DNA of 64,000 bases from Tubulanus polymorphus (taxonomy: Eukaryota > Nemertea > Palaeonemertea > Tubulaniformes > Tubulanidae), in the NCBI RefSeq assembly GCF_964204645.1, contig NC_134025.1, positions 22,040,001-22,104,000 on the forward strand, in the 5' to 3' direction. Below, piece by piece: positions 12,401-24,863 of this stretch. Position 1 is the first letter of the stretch; each line of letters begins with the position of its first letter. Position numbers and translations under genes: made by a program. The notes beneath the pieces are model-generated. The model searched no databases, was not told where the DNA came from, and was given only the letters and a program-made list of their open reading frames with translations.

Positions 12401-15400
12401 AAACATGGAGTAACCATCGGCAATTACACCAAAAATTTGAGTTTAACTTTTTTGTGAAACCGAGCCCTGGGCTTGATAGTAGTTTTTAGCATAGTCTTTC
12501 ATGAGCAATTTCTTCTCCATTTCGATTAAAATTGAATGAACTTTTATTCATCAGTTGATTATCGATAAAAACTACACCAATGACCAGGTATAAACTTATA
12601 AATCCCTTTGGTGGGTCATGGGGTGATGTATAAATTTGGGAACCTCAAAATCCACTAATGAACTCATTTTGACAACAAGATGTCAGTGCTACAGTATTCA
12701 TTCAGAATAAACTTTGACTGCCAAAGATACTTTTTATCTGGTTTTGGACTTAAATCCCTGCAGGCTCAAGTTCTGAGTGTGGTGAGTTTCTAGGTCATTA
12801 AATACTCTATTTGATCGCCAGGGGTAGTCGTATATTGAAATCATCAAATTGATCAAGATCAAGCATTTCACCAGGTGGGTACGGTGTCGCTGGACCGCTA
12901 GTTATTCACTTGTTTTTGCCATTTTAGTGAATCGAGACCTAAACTCGCTGAATATTCCCACGCATGATAGAAAACATCAACTACGCGCTAGAGAATTGAT
13001 CAACAATGCCGCCGGACACATTCGTGAACTTACTCAAGGCCTGTCCAACTGGCATACTTACACCGAACAACGAACTAAAATCTATCCCTCAGATGAGGCA
13101 AATGAACCGCTCAGTGATGTAAATAAGAAGGTAAATGTTTCCGATATTGCCTTCACACTAGCTAATTTTCCCATTTCGCAATTAGGCCTTCTTTCAAGGG
13201 TAGAGATTTTCGCTAGGAAAAGAATGGAAGCGATTTGGGAAGAAATTGAGAATTATTATTTAGTTTGAGTATTTTCCGCATAATAGCTTGGAAGGAGTGC
13301 GGAAAACATTTTTTTTTAAAGAATGAAATTCATTTTGAATTTTATTCAAATGATGGAGAAACAAAGAACGTTTTACACATCATTGATTAGGTTGAAAATG
13401 AAGATGGTAAAATTACGAGAAAATGATAACATGACTCAGGTTTTTTCATATGGTGTTTTTGGCAAAATTCCCATTAATACATCCCTGAGCAAAATGGGAA
13501 GACACCCATACCCGGCATTAAAAAGTGTTCCGGTATAATAGTAAACTCCCACAAGTTGTATCGCGTTTTATTGCTAATTTAAATATCATTCAGTATTTGA
13601 ACATTTATTTTATCTTTGATCATTTGTTTTTCATTCATTAGTTGTCCACGTTTCTCCATGAGAATGCCAGCTATCTGCGCGCTCTTGAAGCTGCATTTCA
13701 TCAGTTCCATGAAAGCCTCCGAGACGACGCCTTAACCACTCTCGTAAGTTTTCAGGTTACTAGCGATAACGGGGAAAATTCTTCATAACAGTAGCTTCGA
13801 TGTTTCATATTATTGGTGTATAATCATTTTCAAGGAGACGTCCGTTGGATTGCAAAACTTTTCGGACAAATTTCGATGTTACGTGAATTATGTTTCCAAG
13901 TTGCATCCATACCAGTTATTAAGGTTAGTTTCAACATTGTACATGTATTTTGGGTTTTTTGATTGCATAGAGAGAATTGATACTCATATTTCTTATCATA
14001 ATACCGGAAGTAACAATGTATGCTTTTCTAGTGTTCTTCTTAGTTTATGTTTCAGAAAAATGAAGCCTTGCAGCTTTATTAGCATGTAATATGACAAAAA
14101 CTTTCTTGTTGTCCTTACAGTTTAGAGGAAGAATGTGCTGTAGCCAGTTGTACATCGACGTTGAAGGCTAAAAACATGGAATTGCACTCAGCATTGCAAC
14201 GCTTCATGGCCGCGCTCAATAAATTGGAAACTCATACAGCTCTTATAGCTGCTCAGAGTATGTGTATGTAGATGAACTGGTATATTACTGTTGTCACTTA
14301 TTTTATTCATATCTCGTTTGTTTTAGGTAAAAAGGGTTGCCATCATCCCAAATCGAATCAAGGGAAAATGTTCGCTCTGTTAACGGCCAGTCTTCACGGT
14401 TTCCATGAAGCCCTTAGAGGTAAAACTACAACTTCGTTCAACATATGTATATTCAATCAATTGACAAAATTATGGGCAGGAACATTTGCTGATTTGTTTT
14501 GTTTCATCGGAAAACAATTTCAGAGGTATCGAAACATTATAATTCCAAAGTTTCTCTCGAGCACCAGTTACCTACCGCAACGCAGAAACTGAAAACTACA
14601 GATGAATGCGTTGTGTCCTCTTTAGTGTCTCTGGTCACTACGACAGGCAGGGTACGTAACTACTAGGCCTCTTTTGTTGTTCCATGGAGGTATAAGCTGG
14701 ATATATGTCTGGCTATGTTTTCAGAAGCAATTACTTTAGCCAGGGCGATTTAAATGTTGTTCTGCTCAATTCGATGCAAGTGGAAATTCAAATTTCAGAA
14801 GGTGCTCCCCGGAAATATTGAATTATTTATTAAGTGGAATTCCACAAAACCATTTTGAAAGCACACTGTTTTCAAGAAGACGAATTTGTAGAGTATTTTG
14901 AAATAATTATTCTTACATTGTCTTCACCCGTATTTCTATCTACAGTTCAGTACATTCCTTGAAAGTAATTTAGATTTCTTCAGTACAATGGCTGGCTATC
15001 GTACCCGTGGCAGCAGTATATCTACGAACGAATCAGAAGAGGGACCTAAATCTAATCCGGTTGTCAGTTTGTTCAGACAGCGTGCAGCAAACTATATACA
15101 ACTCATTAGCCGGGTAAGAATTCACATGAACCTCTATCACAGTTTGGGAAACGATATTATTTTCTCTTACTAAGGGGTTGGGTCTTTATGTTATTAGTAA
15201 ACATAAAATATTGTCCAAATACGAGTGAACTGCATGATTAATTTCGTCTATTTTGATACATTTTTGATTGGTTTGAATAAAGTGATTGTCATTTTCAGCC
15301 ATGTCCAGAATCGGTCCCATATAAAACCGCTCTTCAGAACAGACGCATACTCCTGAGTTCCACGGAAAGTCGTGATAGCTTAGCACAACAGGTAATGTAT

Positions 15401-16612
15401 CTTCAACACAGATGCATATATCAAATGCTTATGTACCGGGTATATGCAATATGTGATATCATTGCATAGGTGACCAGTTTACACGATAAAGTGTGCAAGT
15501 TGGAACAGGACAAGGAGCACTGGTTGTTGGAATCGCAGTTATTACAGATTAAGTACGAGAAAGAATTGAAGGTAAGATACATGTACTTTAGAAGAATTTT
15601 TACTCTACTCTTGTTTACTCTGCTTGTCGATGAAACCATTACTTATTACTCGGTCGTGCGGGGATTGGGAAATCTGGTCATCATACTTTTGTCGTATCCC
15701 TTAAATGTTCTCTTTGTGCCTCAGTTATTGCGGGTGAATTATTCGCTATATCTTCAAGACTTAATATTGCAATCCGTTTAGAGAGTGGGCGACCTGGAGC
15801 AACAATTGCAGAGATTACAGCGCAGTATGACAGGGTCTATTGAGGATAATCTACACATCGATTCAACAGCCGAACAGAGAAACAAATCGCTTTCAGTATC
15901 ATCAACATCCATAGATCCAACTATAGTAAGTTCTTCTTCCTTCGTGTGTTTCGAAAATTAACAATGGCATCTAGACTGCTGTGTCAAAAAGTGTTATCGT
16001 AGTATACTGGTTAATCTTGTCTTTCATAGATCGGTACATTGGTAAAAGAGGGAATCGAAGATGATGATGTGCAAACTCGCGAGGAACTGATTAAAAACCA
16101 TTATACAGCACGTATTACCAGTCTTACAAATCAGCTACAGGTGGCTGAAAGTAAGGCTGTTAATTTCCATGCTGAGGTAAGTGACAATCTTGAAACACCT
16201 ATCAGTAATCAACCTCTCAAATTTTCTTTTCTAGGTAGTTACTGTGTCATTTGATTTCATTGGCCAGGTATATAGATGTAGGAAAAATTTCCATCAGCAA
16301 ATTATATGGAATATTTTTCCCCCACTATGTAGGATGTATTATAAGCCTGAAGCATCAATTCTTTCATCTCCCTGTTAATCTAGGAAAAAAATTGATTGAA
16401 TATTGACTGTTTTCATTTATTTTCTAGTGTCGAGCTCTTCATAAAAGATTGAGCGCTGCTGAAAAGTCGAAAAGTGTTAATCTGACTGATTTAGATAGTA
16501 CTACTCAAGAAGTATCCCAGTTAAAGGTACTTAGTTAAGCATTGATAATTTACTCTCAAACAGTATGGATGAGTGGTTGGAACATCTGTAGTTTTCTTAG
16601 ACCTAACTCTTA

Positions 16613-16646
<34 letters not shown>

Positions 16647-17403
16647 CGTTATTATTATTATTATTATTATTATCCTCATTGCCTTTGTCCTCCTAGGAGA
16701 TGATGGTTACAGAGTAAATAGCCTAGGGCCAATAATCATATGAGCAGATTATGCGTAACTTTCCCTTTCTCCACCGAATAAATTGCGTTCCAGGTCCTGA
16801 TGTTTAAATCAAATGATAAAGATACGTCTTCATTTCCTAGGACGAGCTGCAAACTACGAAACGAAGTTACGAAAGCCAACTTAGTCTAATGAGTGAGCAT
16901 ATAGCTGGTTTGAATGATAAACTGACAACACAAAAAGATGAGATTGATGCTCTAAAATTATTACTTAATTCACACTCTAAGGTAAATACGGTATAGGTTT
17001 TATGGTTTTGAGGTATATCTTTTTGTATTCATCTTAAATCCAGGGTACAAATAGACTGATTATTTATTTGCACAAATCATCATAAAAACTTCATAAATTA
17101 TCCCTGGGTAAAAGATAAATTAGATTTTCATTGTCATTTAAAATAGTTGATCGAAGAATGATCATTGTTTTGAGCAACTAAGTTAGGGTCCAGCTCACAA
17201 AACATAACTGAATTCAATATGAAGTGAAGAAATTAGATTGATTTAAGATAGTAGGATATTTTTGAAACCCAGTCTCAGTGAACGTTCATATTTATATGAA
17301 ATTATCAATGAAACATTGATGAAAATATGAAAAATTGGCATTTCTTATAAAAGGATATATATTCTTTATTTTTCAGGGTAGTCGAAACCTCAAACGCAAA
17401 TAA
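9495..17403 (+). CDS. PPP1R21: Protein phosphatase 1 regulatory subunit 21 (KLRAQ protein, FERRY subunit Fy-2)
   Basis: Twenty-one coding exons give 787 residues, close to human (about 780): 9495-9545, 10315-10383, 10911-11057, 11292-11396, 11562-11726, 11829-11887, 12189-12283, 12928-13130, 13642-13743, 13835-13923, 14121-14257, 14327-14419, 14524-14651, 14946-15113, 15299-15391, 15470-15571, 15782-15925, 16030-16176, 16428-16526, 16841-16981 and 17377-17403. All junctions are GT-AG with matching phases. The N-terminus has the family signature GKYQKLATEYSK followed by LRAQ (KLRAQ domain) and a coiled coil (SIRKYEQEIDSLSFRNQQL). The middle has SLEEECAVASCTS, and the C-terminal family motif TTKRSYESQLSLMSEH lies at about 737-752. 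In mammals the protein is the Fy-2 subunit of the Rab5-effector FERRY complex on early endosomes, which carries mRNAs, and it was first described as a PP1 interactor. Nothing is broken or missing. Confidence 0.95.
9678..9906. mobile_element. Short element with divergent tRNA-like ends, copy 1 (PPP1R21 intron 1)
   Basis: The left end contains agattcgaacctga, a tRNA B-box-like motif on the minus strand, with an A-box-like ccatggcttggtga about 30 bp away on the same strand. The centre has a stretch shared with 50725-50993 (accaatcagattgcttgtt). The right end carries gcactcggtctagtgtggca followed by gggtttc, the inverted counterpart of the left-flank sequence of copy 2. It is a non-autonomous repeat, SINE-like or MITE-like. 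Confidence 0.6.
16614..16673 (+). repeat. (ATT)n microsatellite in a PPP1R21 intron
   Basis: About 60 bp of ATT repeats, interrupted once by a cgtt. Confidence 0.9.
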
Positions 17404-17423
17404 GGTTGCATCCAGAACCGAGA

Positions 17424-17448
17424 AATAAAATAAAATACTGACAATAAA
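17424..17448 (+). terminator. Two polyadenylation signals of PPP1R21
   Basis: AATAAA hexamers occur at 17424-17429 and 17443-17448, about 20 and 40 bp after the stop codon, implying a very short 3' untranslated region. Confidence 0.65.
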
Positions 17449-18176
17449 GAGCTTGATAGGCAACATTCATGTATACATATATATTTATCATACGGCCGAA
17501 TATAATGTAATTAGATACATTTACCACCAAACAATCCTCGGTAAACAACCATCTTATTAATGTTGATTTTATAGTTGTAGATTTTATTGCCTCACATGAA
17601 GACTTTATTGCCTCACATAAAGACAATAGCATCTCCCCTGAAAAAAGCACTAGACTTTTTCAAATATGTTATTATTTCAGCATATGAACTGTTGATTTGA
17701 CTTAGCGAGTCAAATTGGTTCGATTATTTGGCCTATCGATGGGGTTTTGTACCATAAAGGACATGTGTTTTGAAGTCAAAAGGACGGGTTCTTAACCCTA
17801 CTCAGTTTATGTGACTTCAAATAGAGACTTAAAGCTGGTTACTCGAATTAATGTACATGTAGTGTGTATTCTATCCCAATTTTTCTAATCCATGTACTGG
17901 TATCTATATTTGTTAATTCATTAGTTAGAAATATCTCATCGTAGATATCACAGTTATTCATATAACTATGTACTGTGTTAAATGTGAGGTAGTCTGATTA
18001 GTAAGGGATCTATCGCTGTAAAGACCTTATTTGTTTCTATGTACCTAGTAATTGATTACCGTTATGGTCTTCGTATGTTTGATAAGTTATCACAAAATGT
18101 CGGTTCGACATCGACAGCATAATCTAGTCAAAAATTCTCAAACTTTTCGGTCATTTTGGCAATATCATTTTCACTA

Positions 18177-18365
18177 GAGTGGAACCTCGTTATAACGAAC
18201 TCGATTACAATAATACGTGTATAACATTCATTTGGATGTAACAAATATAGAATTTTTGTCCCAAGTAGGAAAATTTGATTAATTTCATACTGGATATAAC
18301 GAACTATCGGTTATAAAGAACATATTTTCTGGTCTGATAAAGTTCGCTGTAACGAGGTTCCGCTG
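18177..18365. mobile_element. TA-flanked element with pogo-like ends
   Basis: It begins gagtggaacctcgttataac and ends gttcgctgtaacgaggttcc then gctg, with TA on both sides. The inner sequence matches the copy at 7903-8076. It is non-autonomous. Confidence 0.75.
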
Positions 18366-19077
18366 TATCATTTTCGTTTGTTACACATTTGTACTTGCCG
18401 AATGGACAGTATATTTTTTAATGTTTAGATCAAAAATAATTGTTTAATTTTGAAATTCAATCCGGTTATCATTGTTCATGGTGTAAAATTGAAATTATGG
18501 ATGATTATTAAAATATATATCAAATATAAAATTTGAATCTTTGGTTTTCTTAATTTATCATCATCCACCTCTTCCACCAAAGTTTGTTGTGTTCATTGAT
18601 GAAGTAGGCAGAGTACGTATCGGTCGTTAATGCCTTAAAAACAAGATTTGTAATTTATGAAATGTTTCAAATTCAATATACATGTAAAAACAATCCGGGC
18701 GTGTGATTATCTTAGGCAATCAGTTCCATAGCAAGCAGAGTCCACTTGCTATATATACCGTAGAAAAAAAGCGTGGAAACATGATGTAATTGATTAAAAG
18801 ATGAAAATGATTTTTTCAACTAGTAAGAATTTATTGTCATCCATTTGAAAACAATTTCAAATTTCGCTGAAGTGAACAGAAACCACTTAAAGCACATTTA
18901 ATTACTACACCCATAATATTCATCAACAAAAAAATAACATATAGCAACATTGATTATATACGAAAGTAAAAAGATAAAAATATAACGGCAGAAACCGTGG
19001 CTGCATCAAATCCTTAAATACATCAAAGTTATAAAATTTGAAATGATAACTCAATAGGTTATTTATCAACTGTTGGT

Positions 19078-22000
19078 TTAATTCATCTCTGGTGAAAAAG
19101 TAGTAGTGGACACATTGATGATCGGGTAAAAATCGTGACCCTGCTCATACAATCGCGTAAATGAGATGTCCATTGTCGAGGCGAGTGGCGCTTCTTCAAT
19201 GAATTCCTGTCGTTGATCTTGAGTATGCTGAAGACATTCTCCCTTCATCGCTTCGGCGTACGTCTGAGCCTTTTGCCTGCAAAAGCATTGCGATGTCAAA
19301 ATCATTCAAAAATCACAAAATTTTCTTGGCGAATGAGGAAGTGAGGAAGGTGAGAAAACAGACCTGTAAGGTTCTTGTTCCTGTGGGGACATCTTTCTCC
19401 AAGTTTGTCCCAAGAGTTTGCTTACTTGTGCAGTAGGCATTCCTTTATTTGCCCTGAAAGTAATATTTGTTCTTCAAGATATAACAGAAAAGATATTAGA
19501 TGAGAGGTTGACGTTTCATTTTCAAAAACGCTTTTGGAAATGACCGATAAAATTGGACCGAAACGTAAAATACTCATTTAGTTTTTTCTAATTATATTGT
19601 GGGTTTTCACTCCACGTTTGATAGTATGTAATGAAAAAAAAAACTAACATGATATAATCTCTTCGATGCAACCTACTGAACATCATAAAACCGTTCATCC
19701 ATGATGTTTTCCTCAAGTCGACCTTATTCTGTTTTGCATCATCCCTAAGACTTCAATTGCAATACGACGAGAAAATCAATTAACATATATACATGATATA
19801 CCGAAACGCGTGAATTTGATGATGATCAATGAATATTTCGATGTTTTAAGATAATCTTTAACAACCTACCCGTTCATTTCGACGACAGCTTCCTGCGAAT
19901 GCTCGTCGTTACGATCTAGAAATATATAGAAGAATAGATAAATGGACTTAGATTTAGTAAAACAGTATGTCCTTCTTTCTCGATACTGGTCAACTCAGAA
20001 AACCGCTTATTTGGTAGTATTTATATCAGGGTTTCAGTGCCTTAAATTTCGAAGTACAGCCTATTGGCTTGCACTGTATCCCTCGGAACCAACATCTTGT
20101 ATAAATATTAGAAACAATTTTTTCATTTATATTGTATGTACGGTTTACGAAAAATGAATATCTATCTATCTATCAAAGGTGATAGAATTGCATTTCTATT
20201 CTCGCAGCGATCAGAAACGGTTTGATTCCAATATGTTGGTAAACCTGTGAAATTGTCAAAATTATCATGTACAGAACATCCAGGCGCGGATCCAGGGTCA
20301 TTTAGTGACTGTCTCACAACATAATAAATCCCGTAGTACCCGCACGCGCTTTGGTTTGCGGATACAACGGGATTTATTACAACGAACTAAACCTTTGTCT
20401 TTATATATAATTTTAGTTTTATTGGCAACTAAAAATTTTTTAAAGCAGCTCTGACTGTCGCACGTGCGGCAATTGCGACAGCGTGGATCCGCGCCTGACA
20501 TCTCAAAACTGACCTGACGAATCAGGTTCGATTCCTCGAGTTCTAGTAGTTGTCTTCCATTTATCCGGTTGTTGGTGAATGTACCTTCCCACGTCGTAAT
20601 ACTGGTACTGTGGAGAGTCCGGTGGAAATTTCAGCTTTCTCTTCATCGAACAACCCCGTCTAAGATTTGAATCTTCCACCGCCACACCGTCGACTGCTCG
20701 ACTCGAATGCAGCAAATCTTGGATACCGTCGTGTCGACCATCGACGCAACACGATTTCGACGTATTGTGTACGACATCGAATTCCATCGGTTCGTAACTC
20801 AGCCCAGTGCAATTATTCGTTGTCACGTCCTGGCTCCATTCGGGCTCGACTTTGATACGCTTTGATAAGGTACACAACTTATCCACTGGCGAAAGTAAAC
20901 AGCTTTCTTGACTCTGAAAATATGAAATTTTGAAGTGCATAAAATGCCTCCCCCTGACCCTGTCCTTGTCCCTCTCTCCACGCTGAATTGAAATTCGTGA
21001 TGCAATGCATGGAATTATCAATTTTTCATTCATAAAACCTGATTTCCTTTATCGTCTGGTTCCATGCCGATAAGAGAATTGTGGAAGAGGGTTTGCCACT
21101 GGTCCGGATCCCAGCTACCAGCTTTCAGTGGATTGCGCAACGTGTCGTCTAACGACGGCATCGAATGAAACGGTTCGTGCCAATATTCGACCAAGGGGTC
21201 TTGTTGGCTCGTCGGCAAACTGATCGAAGACGCCTGGCTAGCACCAAAACTCGTCGTTGTAGAATCGACAGTTGGCGAGGATAGCTTGTATCGTTTGAAT
21301 GGAAGTTCGCGCATTTCTTTTCGCTTCATATAAAAGGAAATAAGAGAAAAGCGAATGAGACAAATCTAATTGAGACAGGGCGATTGATTTCCATTCTATA
21401 ACAATTCATTTCCACCTCTTTTACACAAATTGATAAATCCGGCACTTCAGCAGTAGTATGTTCAGGCGCCTTATTGTTGTCACCTCTTGCTAAATTACAC
21501 AGAGAAATAGAAATGTGAGTCAGTAATTCATAGTGACACTCTTTAATTCATTTTTCGTCTTCAAATCATTAATGATTACCGCTCATACCTTCGTTTGAAG
21601 CGACGAGATGTAAAAAGATACGCTCGGCTTCTTGAGGCAAGTCAAGACCCAACATTTCCACTAAATGGATGAGGCATTCTTCCAGAAAGCATGTATAGTT
21701 TATGATTTTTCGCAGCATCTCTATCTGAATGAGCGGCACGAGTTTGACATGTAAAATGTTTGGATCAATTACGTCACTGCATGTGTTGGACAAAAAAGTT
21801 GGATTCGAAAATGAATGTCAGAGTTTAGTACCGTACCTTTGTTTCTTTCACAGAGTGAGCCGGATCAGGCCTTGGGACCAATGATGAAATCTGTTGTAAG
21901 ATTGCATTCAAACTATGGTGACGACTCCTGTAATAGAGACTCTATGTTTTTCATTTCTATCAGAATTTTCTTTGCCTCCCACGACGAGTTACTCAAATTG

Positions 22001-24050
22001 TATCTAATATCAGCTAGGCCGGGGCAGCGTGGTGTTTGTTCGCTTACATCCGGTAATAAGCGGAATTATTTGACATGGAAAATAACCACCATCAAGGATA
22101 AGGACCCAGTCTTTTAATACCTTATGTTGACGAATATATGTTATCGCCTTTGTTTCCGAATATAAACTGGTTAACGTGAAACATGATTTGAATCCCCCCC
22201 CCCCCAAATAAACTGACCTTTCGTTATCCCTGTGCTGTTTTTGAAGTCTATCCCATGTTCTTGGCGAGTAACGAGCTTTCGCTTGTTGCACTTTTGCAAT
22301 CGGTGTTTTCAAACCACTCTCTTCTTTGGTTGCCTTCGTTTTCGATGTTTCTTGCTGATCGTTGCTTACAACATCTAAATTGATTGACTTCGTGATATCT
22401 TCGGGGTTTGGAGAAAAGTCGGGCGTTTCCTCATTTGTTGGATTGAGCAAAGCCCTTGAATCATCATTAGGAATTTTAACCGCATCTAAATTCCGTAGCT
22501 CCTCGTCAGCAGCTTGCACGCGAAATTGAACGTTGACTTGATTTTGGAGGGGACAATTAGTGGCTGGATTCGAATTATCTGACGCAATTGTATGCACGAT
22601 GCCGGTGCTGGGAATTGTCAACTGATTATTTGCTTGTTGTTGTAACTGTGTTATGAACTGGTTCAGTTGCTGCGCCGGTTGATGGATGAACGTGGTTACA
22701 GGCGGATTATTAGTTTCATCCAAACTAATCGTGTTGGGAACTACTTGAAAGACCGACTGAAAAATGAATGATTACAAACTGAGTCTACCATCAAGGCCAA
22801 CCAGTGTTGAGTTTCTCTTGAAGATGTAGCGACGGCCGAAAATGTTGTCTCCATCATCTAAAACTGCTGTGGATCATCGGAATTTGTCTCCTCGTTATGA
22901 TAAACTGAGAAGTTCCACACTAGAATCCACAATTCATCTTCCAGTTTCAACTAATCGTTTAACTCTTAAATCGATTCAGTTACTTCATTAATTCAATGTG
23001 TCTTAAAATAGATTTAGGTGTTATCCTTTTGTGGAACTGGACCCGCTGTCAATTAGTTTGACTCCAGATTGAGTTAAGAGGCTGTGTAAAATGCCCATAG
23101 GACTGTCCAAAACAAGGACTGAAAATAAGCTGAGCTAGTAATTAAGTATACTGAGTCGCTCCAGAAGGATAGGTTTTATTTTCTTTTATTTACATGTGGC
23201 CAACAAAAGATGATCGAGATTTTGTAATTTTAAACATTTTACAATAAAAACATGTGCATTTACATTTACTTGTAGTTTGAACACCTGTTTCCATCAGATA
23301 TAGATATAACCAACACTCGCTTCATCATAAATATATACTATAGATCCAATCAATACACGATATTCATGAGACATATAGAGAGAATTCAACAGTACTGCCC
23401 AGTGTGAAGAATGAAGAAGGCGGCGAATAATTATGATAAACTAATAGTTAGTAAGTAAAAAAAGCCGTCTCATGGAAGTCATCAACGCCTAGAAGAGATT
23501 AGTTTTGAATACTGTCTAGGGGATTATGGTGTTGTGAATTAAAACAGATCGTACACGTATCTGTCCCGGATGTGCATCGTGAAACATATGCATTGCAAAG
23601 GCTATAATACACTTAGATAAATTCAGGATCCAGGGTATTGTCAGATTATACTTTAGGTGCGGTTCCAGCTGAGACTTGTCCAAAAATCTGCTTGCTACGT
23701 CGTGAAAATGAGCAAGGCCCTTGTGGCCCTATTGTTTATCTAAGTCTAGGTCTTCACTCCGAAACTGTTTCTGACGTTGGTCCTATCGTCGTAATCCAAT
23801 GAGGACATACGATTTCTAGGATCAGAACAGTCCTATATATAAGCCTCTAGTCCTCTAGAACATCAGAATGAATTTCGATGGACTGGAAGAGCGCCTTATG
23901 TTACTTTTGAGGCACATCTTCTTTTAATACCTGAACTGTACATGGCGTCAACTTTGAACTTGTCTTCAGGAAGGCAGATTTCGGTAGACTTTTAGTAGCG
24001 ATGCCTAGTTTATTCCATGGCTTCTGAAATCGATTATAAGATGATGACAT
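19078..24050 (-). CDS. bHLH and HMG-box-like protein, MEIOSIN/BHMG1-like
   Basis: Ten minus-strand exons give 659 residues: 24050-23931, 22756-22218, 21927-21837, 21724-21589, 21489-21416, 21323-21039, 20913-20514, 19915-19870, 19453-19364 and 19276-19078. All are GT-AG with matching phases. A bHLH spans about 206-275: basic region QKQHRDNERSRHH (H-x3-E-R-x-R as in E-box binders), helix 1 SLNAILQQISSLVPRPDP, helix 2 ETKIEMLRKIINYTCFLEEC. After a low-complexity acidic and Ser/Thr-rich middle, residues about 545-605 resemble the last two helices of an HMG box (TAQVSKLLGQTWRKMSPQEQ, PYRQKAQTYAEAMK). Vertebrate MEIOSIN (BHMG1), partner of STRA8 in switching on meiotic genes, has this bHLH-then-HMG order; orthology is inferred from architecture, not alignment. 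The start is uncertain: 24050 is the first in-frame ATG of its exon. Oddities are a missing first HMG helix and a hAT-like insertion in the preceding intron. Confidence 0.75.
20281..20497. mobile_element. hAT-like short element in the bHLH-HMG gene intron
   Basis: Terminal inverted repeats are caggcgcggatcca and tggatccgcgcctg. The five bases acatc occur immediately on both sides (20276-20280 and 20498-20502). The right subterminal motif cgcacgtgcggcaattgcga is shared with the left end of the element at 5259-5722. It ends only about 16 bp from the 3' edge of exon 20913-20514. Confidence 0.7.
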
Positions 24051-24663
24051 TGCAATGGATTGGGAAAAGAGGTGTTTGATATGAATGCACCTGAGCAAAG
24101 GATCAATTACTCGGACTCAGTTTCGCTTATTTACCAAAACTCCAAGATGAATGAAATGGGTTTTGTATTCAACTTTTGAACTGTTGGTTTTCGGCTCTCC
24201 TTGAACTATAAACCTTTTCGACATTTTTATCAGCCTGAAAAAGAGGAATAATATATAATATCATGAGCTGTCAATGTGATTCCTCCAGGCTGGAGATTTT
24301 GATACTCGTAATTTTGTCTAACTAAGCCTGTACTGGAGGCGGGAATCGCTTTGCCCGTCGTTTTGCCAGGCCCATGGTCGAAAATGTAGCACATAGATTG
24401 AGAGCTTGACACGCACAATGATGAGTGAGACCAGTGGCAATTCCCGCATATTATTTTGGTATCTAAAAAACACTTTAGTACTTTAGATACCGGGGCACAT
24501 CCCTCCTCCGACAATTATATCATCTGGTCGTGTCCAAATGGCAACAAGCGCCATATCAACAAACTGTCAGGACATGTCATTGTAATAATGTCAACCTCGC
24601 AATGACGAAAATAGATAGGCCTAGGGGCGAGTGAGTGTGTAATGTGAAATGATAAAAGTCAGG

Positions 24664-24773
24664 ATCTAGTTCCACATTTGTTAGTTAGAGTTAACTGCTG
24701 AGTTAAAGTTAGTTCATTTTCAATGAGTTAACTCTGAGTCAAAAACTTAACTCAGAACTGTGGAACTGGGCCC
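24664..24773. repeat. Palindromic repeat of the ccagttccaca-ended family
   Basis: The left end atctagttccacatttgtta mirrors the right end aactcagaactgtggaactg. It is closely related to 46869-46966, which shares agttaactctg and gttcattttnaatgagttaa. Confidence 0.7.
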
Positions 24774-24863
24774 AGCATGTTTGTTGAATATATAATTTCT
24801 AATGATAAGTGAGATTAAGAAAATTCGTTTTTCCTCCTCTCCGTGCCGATTATTGATCACGAT

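Larger units (their letters stand above)
17404..19077. other. Gene-free interval between convergent genes PPP1R21 and the bHLH-HMG gene
   Basis: No coding exon is seen. It holds the PPP1R21 polyadenylation signals, a TA-flanked element at 18177-18365, and AT-rich sequence that presumably includes the 3' untranslated region of the minus-strand bHLH-HMG gene. Confidence 0.6.

Noticed and set aside
20298-20501. 67-codon minus ORF inside the hAT-like element
   Set aside because: It coincides with a non-autonomous element bounded by inverted repeats; low-complexity basic translation with no transposase motif.
21725-21776. Earlier acceptor for the helix 2 exon (after cacatgcag at 21777)
   Set aside because: It would be out of phase with the helix 1 exon. 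The acceptor at cattcag before ATAGAG gives phase 0 and a standard bHLH.
22010-22117. Downstream continuation of the long ORF beyond 22218 in the bHLH-HMG gene
   Set aside because: A gtcagt donor at 22217 and a perfectly phased helix 1 exon at 21927-21837 restore the bHLH; the read-through sequence is intronic.
24230-24514. 94-codon minus ORF upstream of the bHLH-HMG start
   Set aside because: No ATG start and no phase-compatible junction to the 24050-23931 exon; may be leader sequence or chance.
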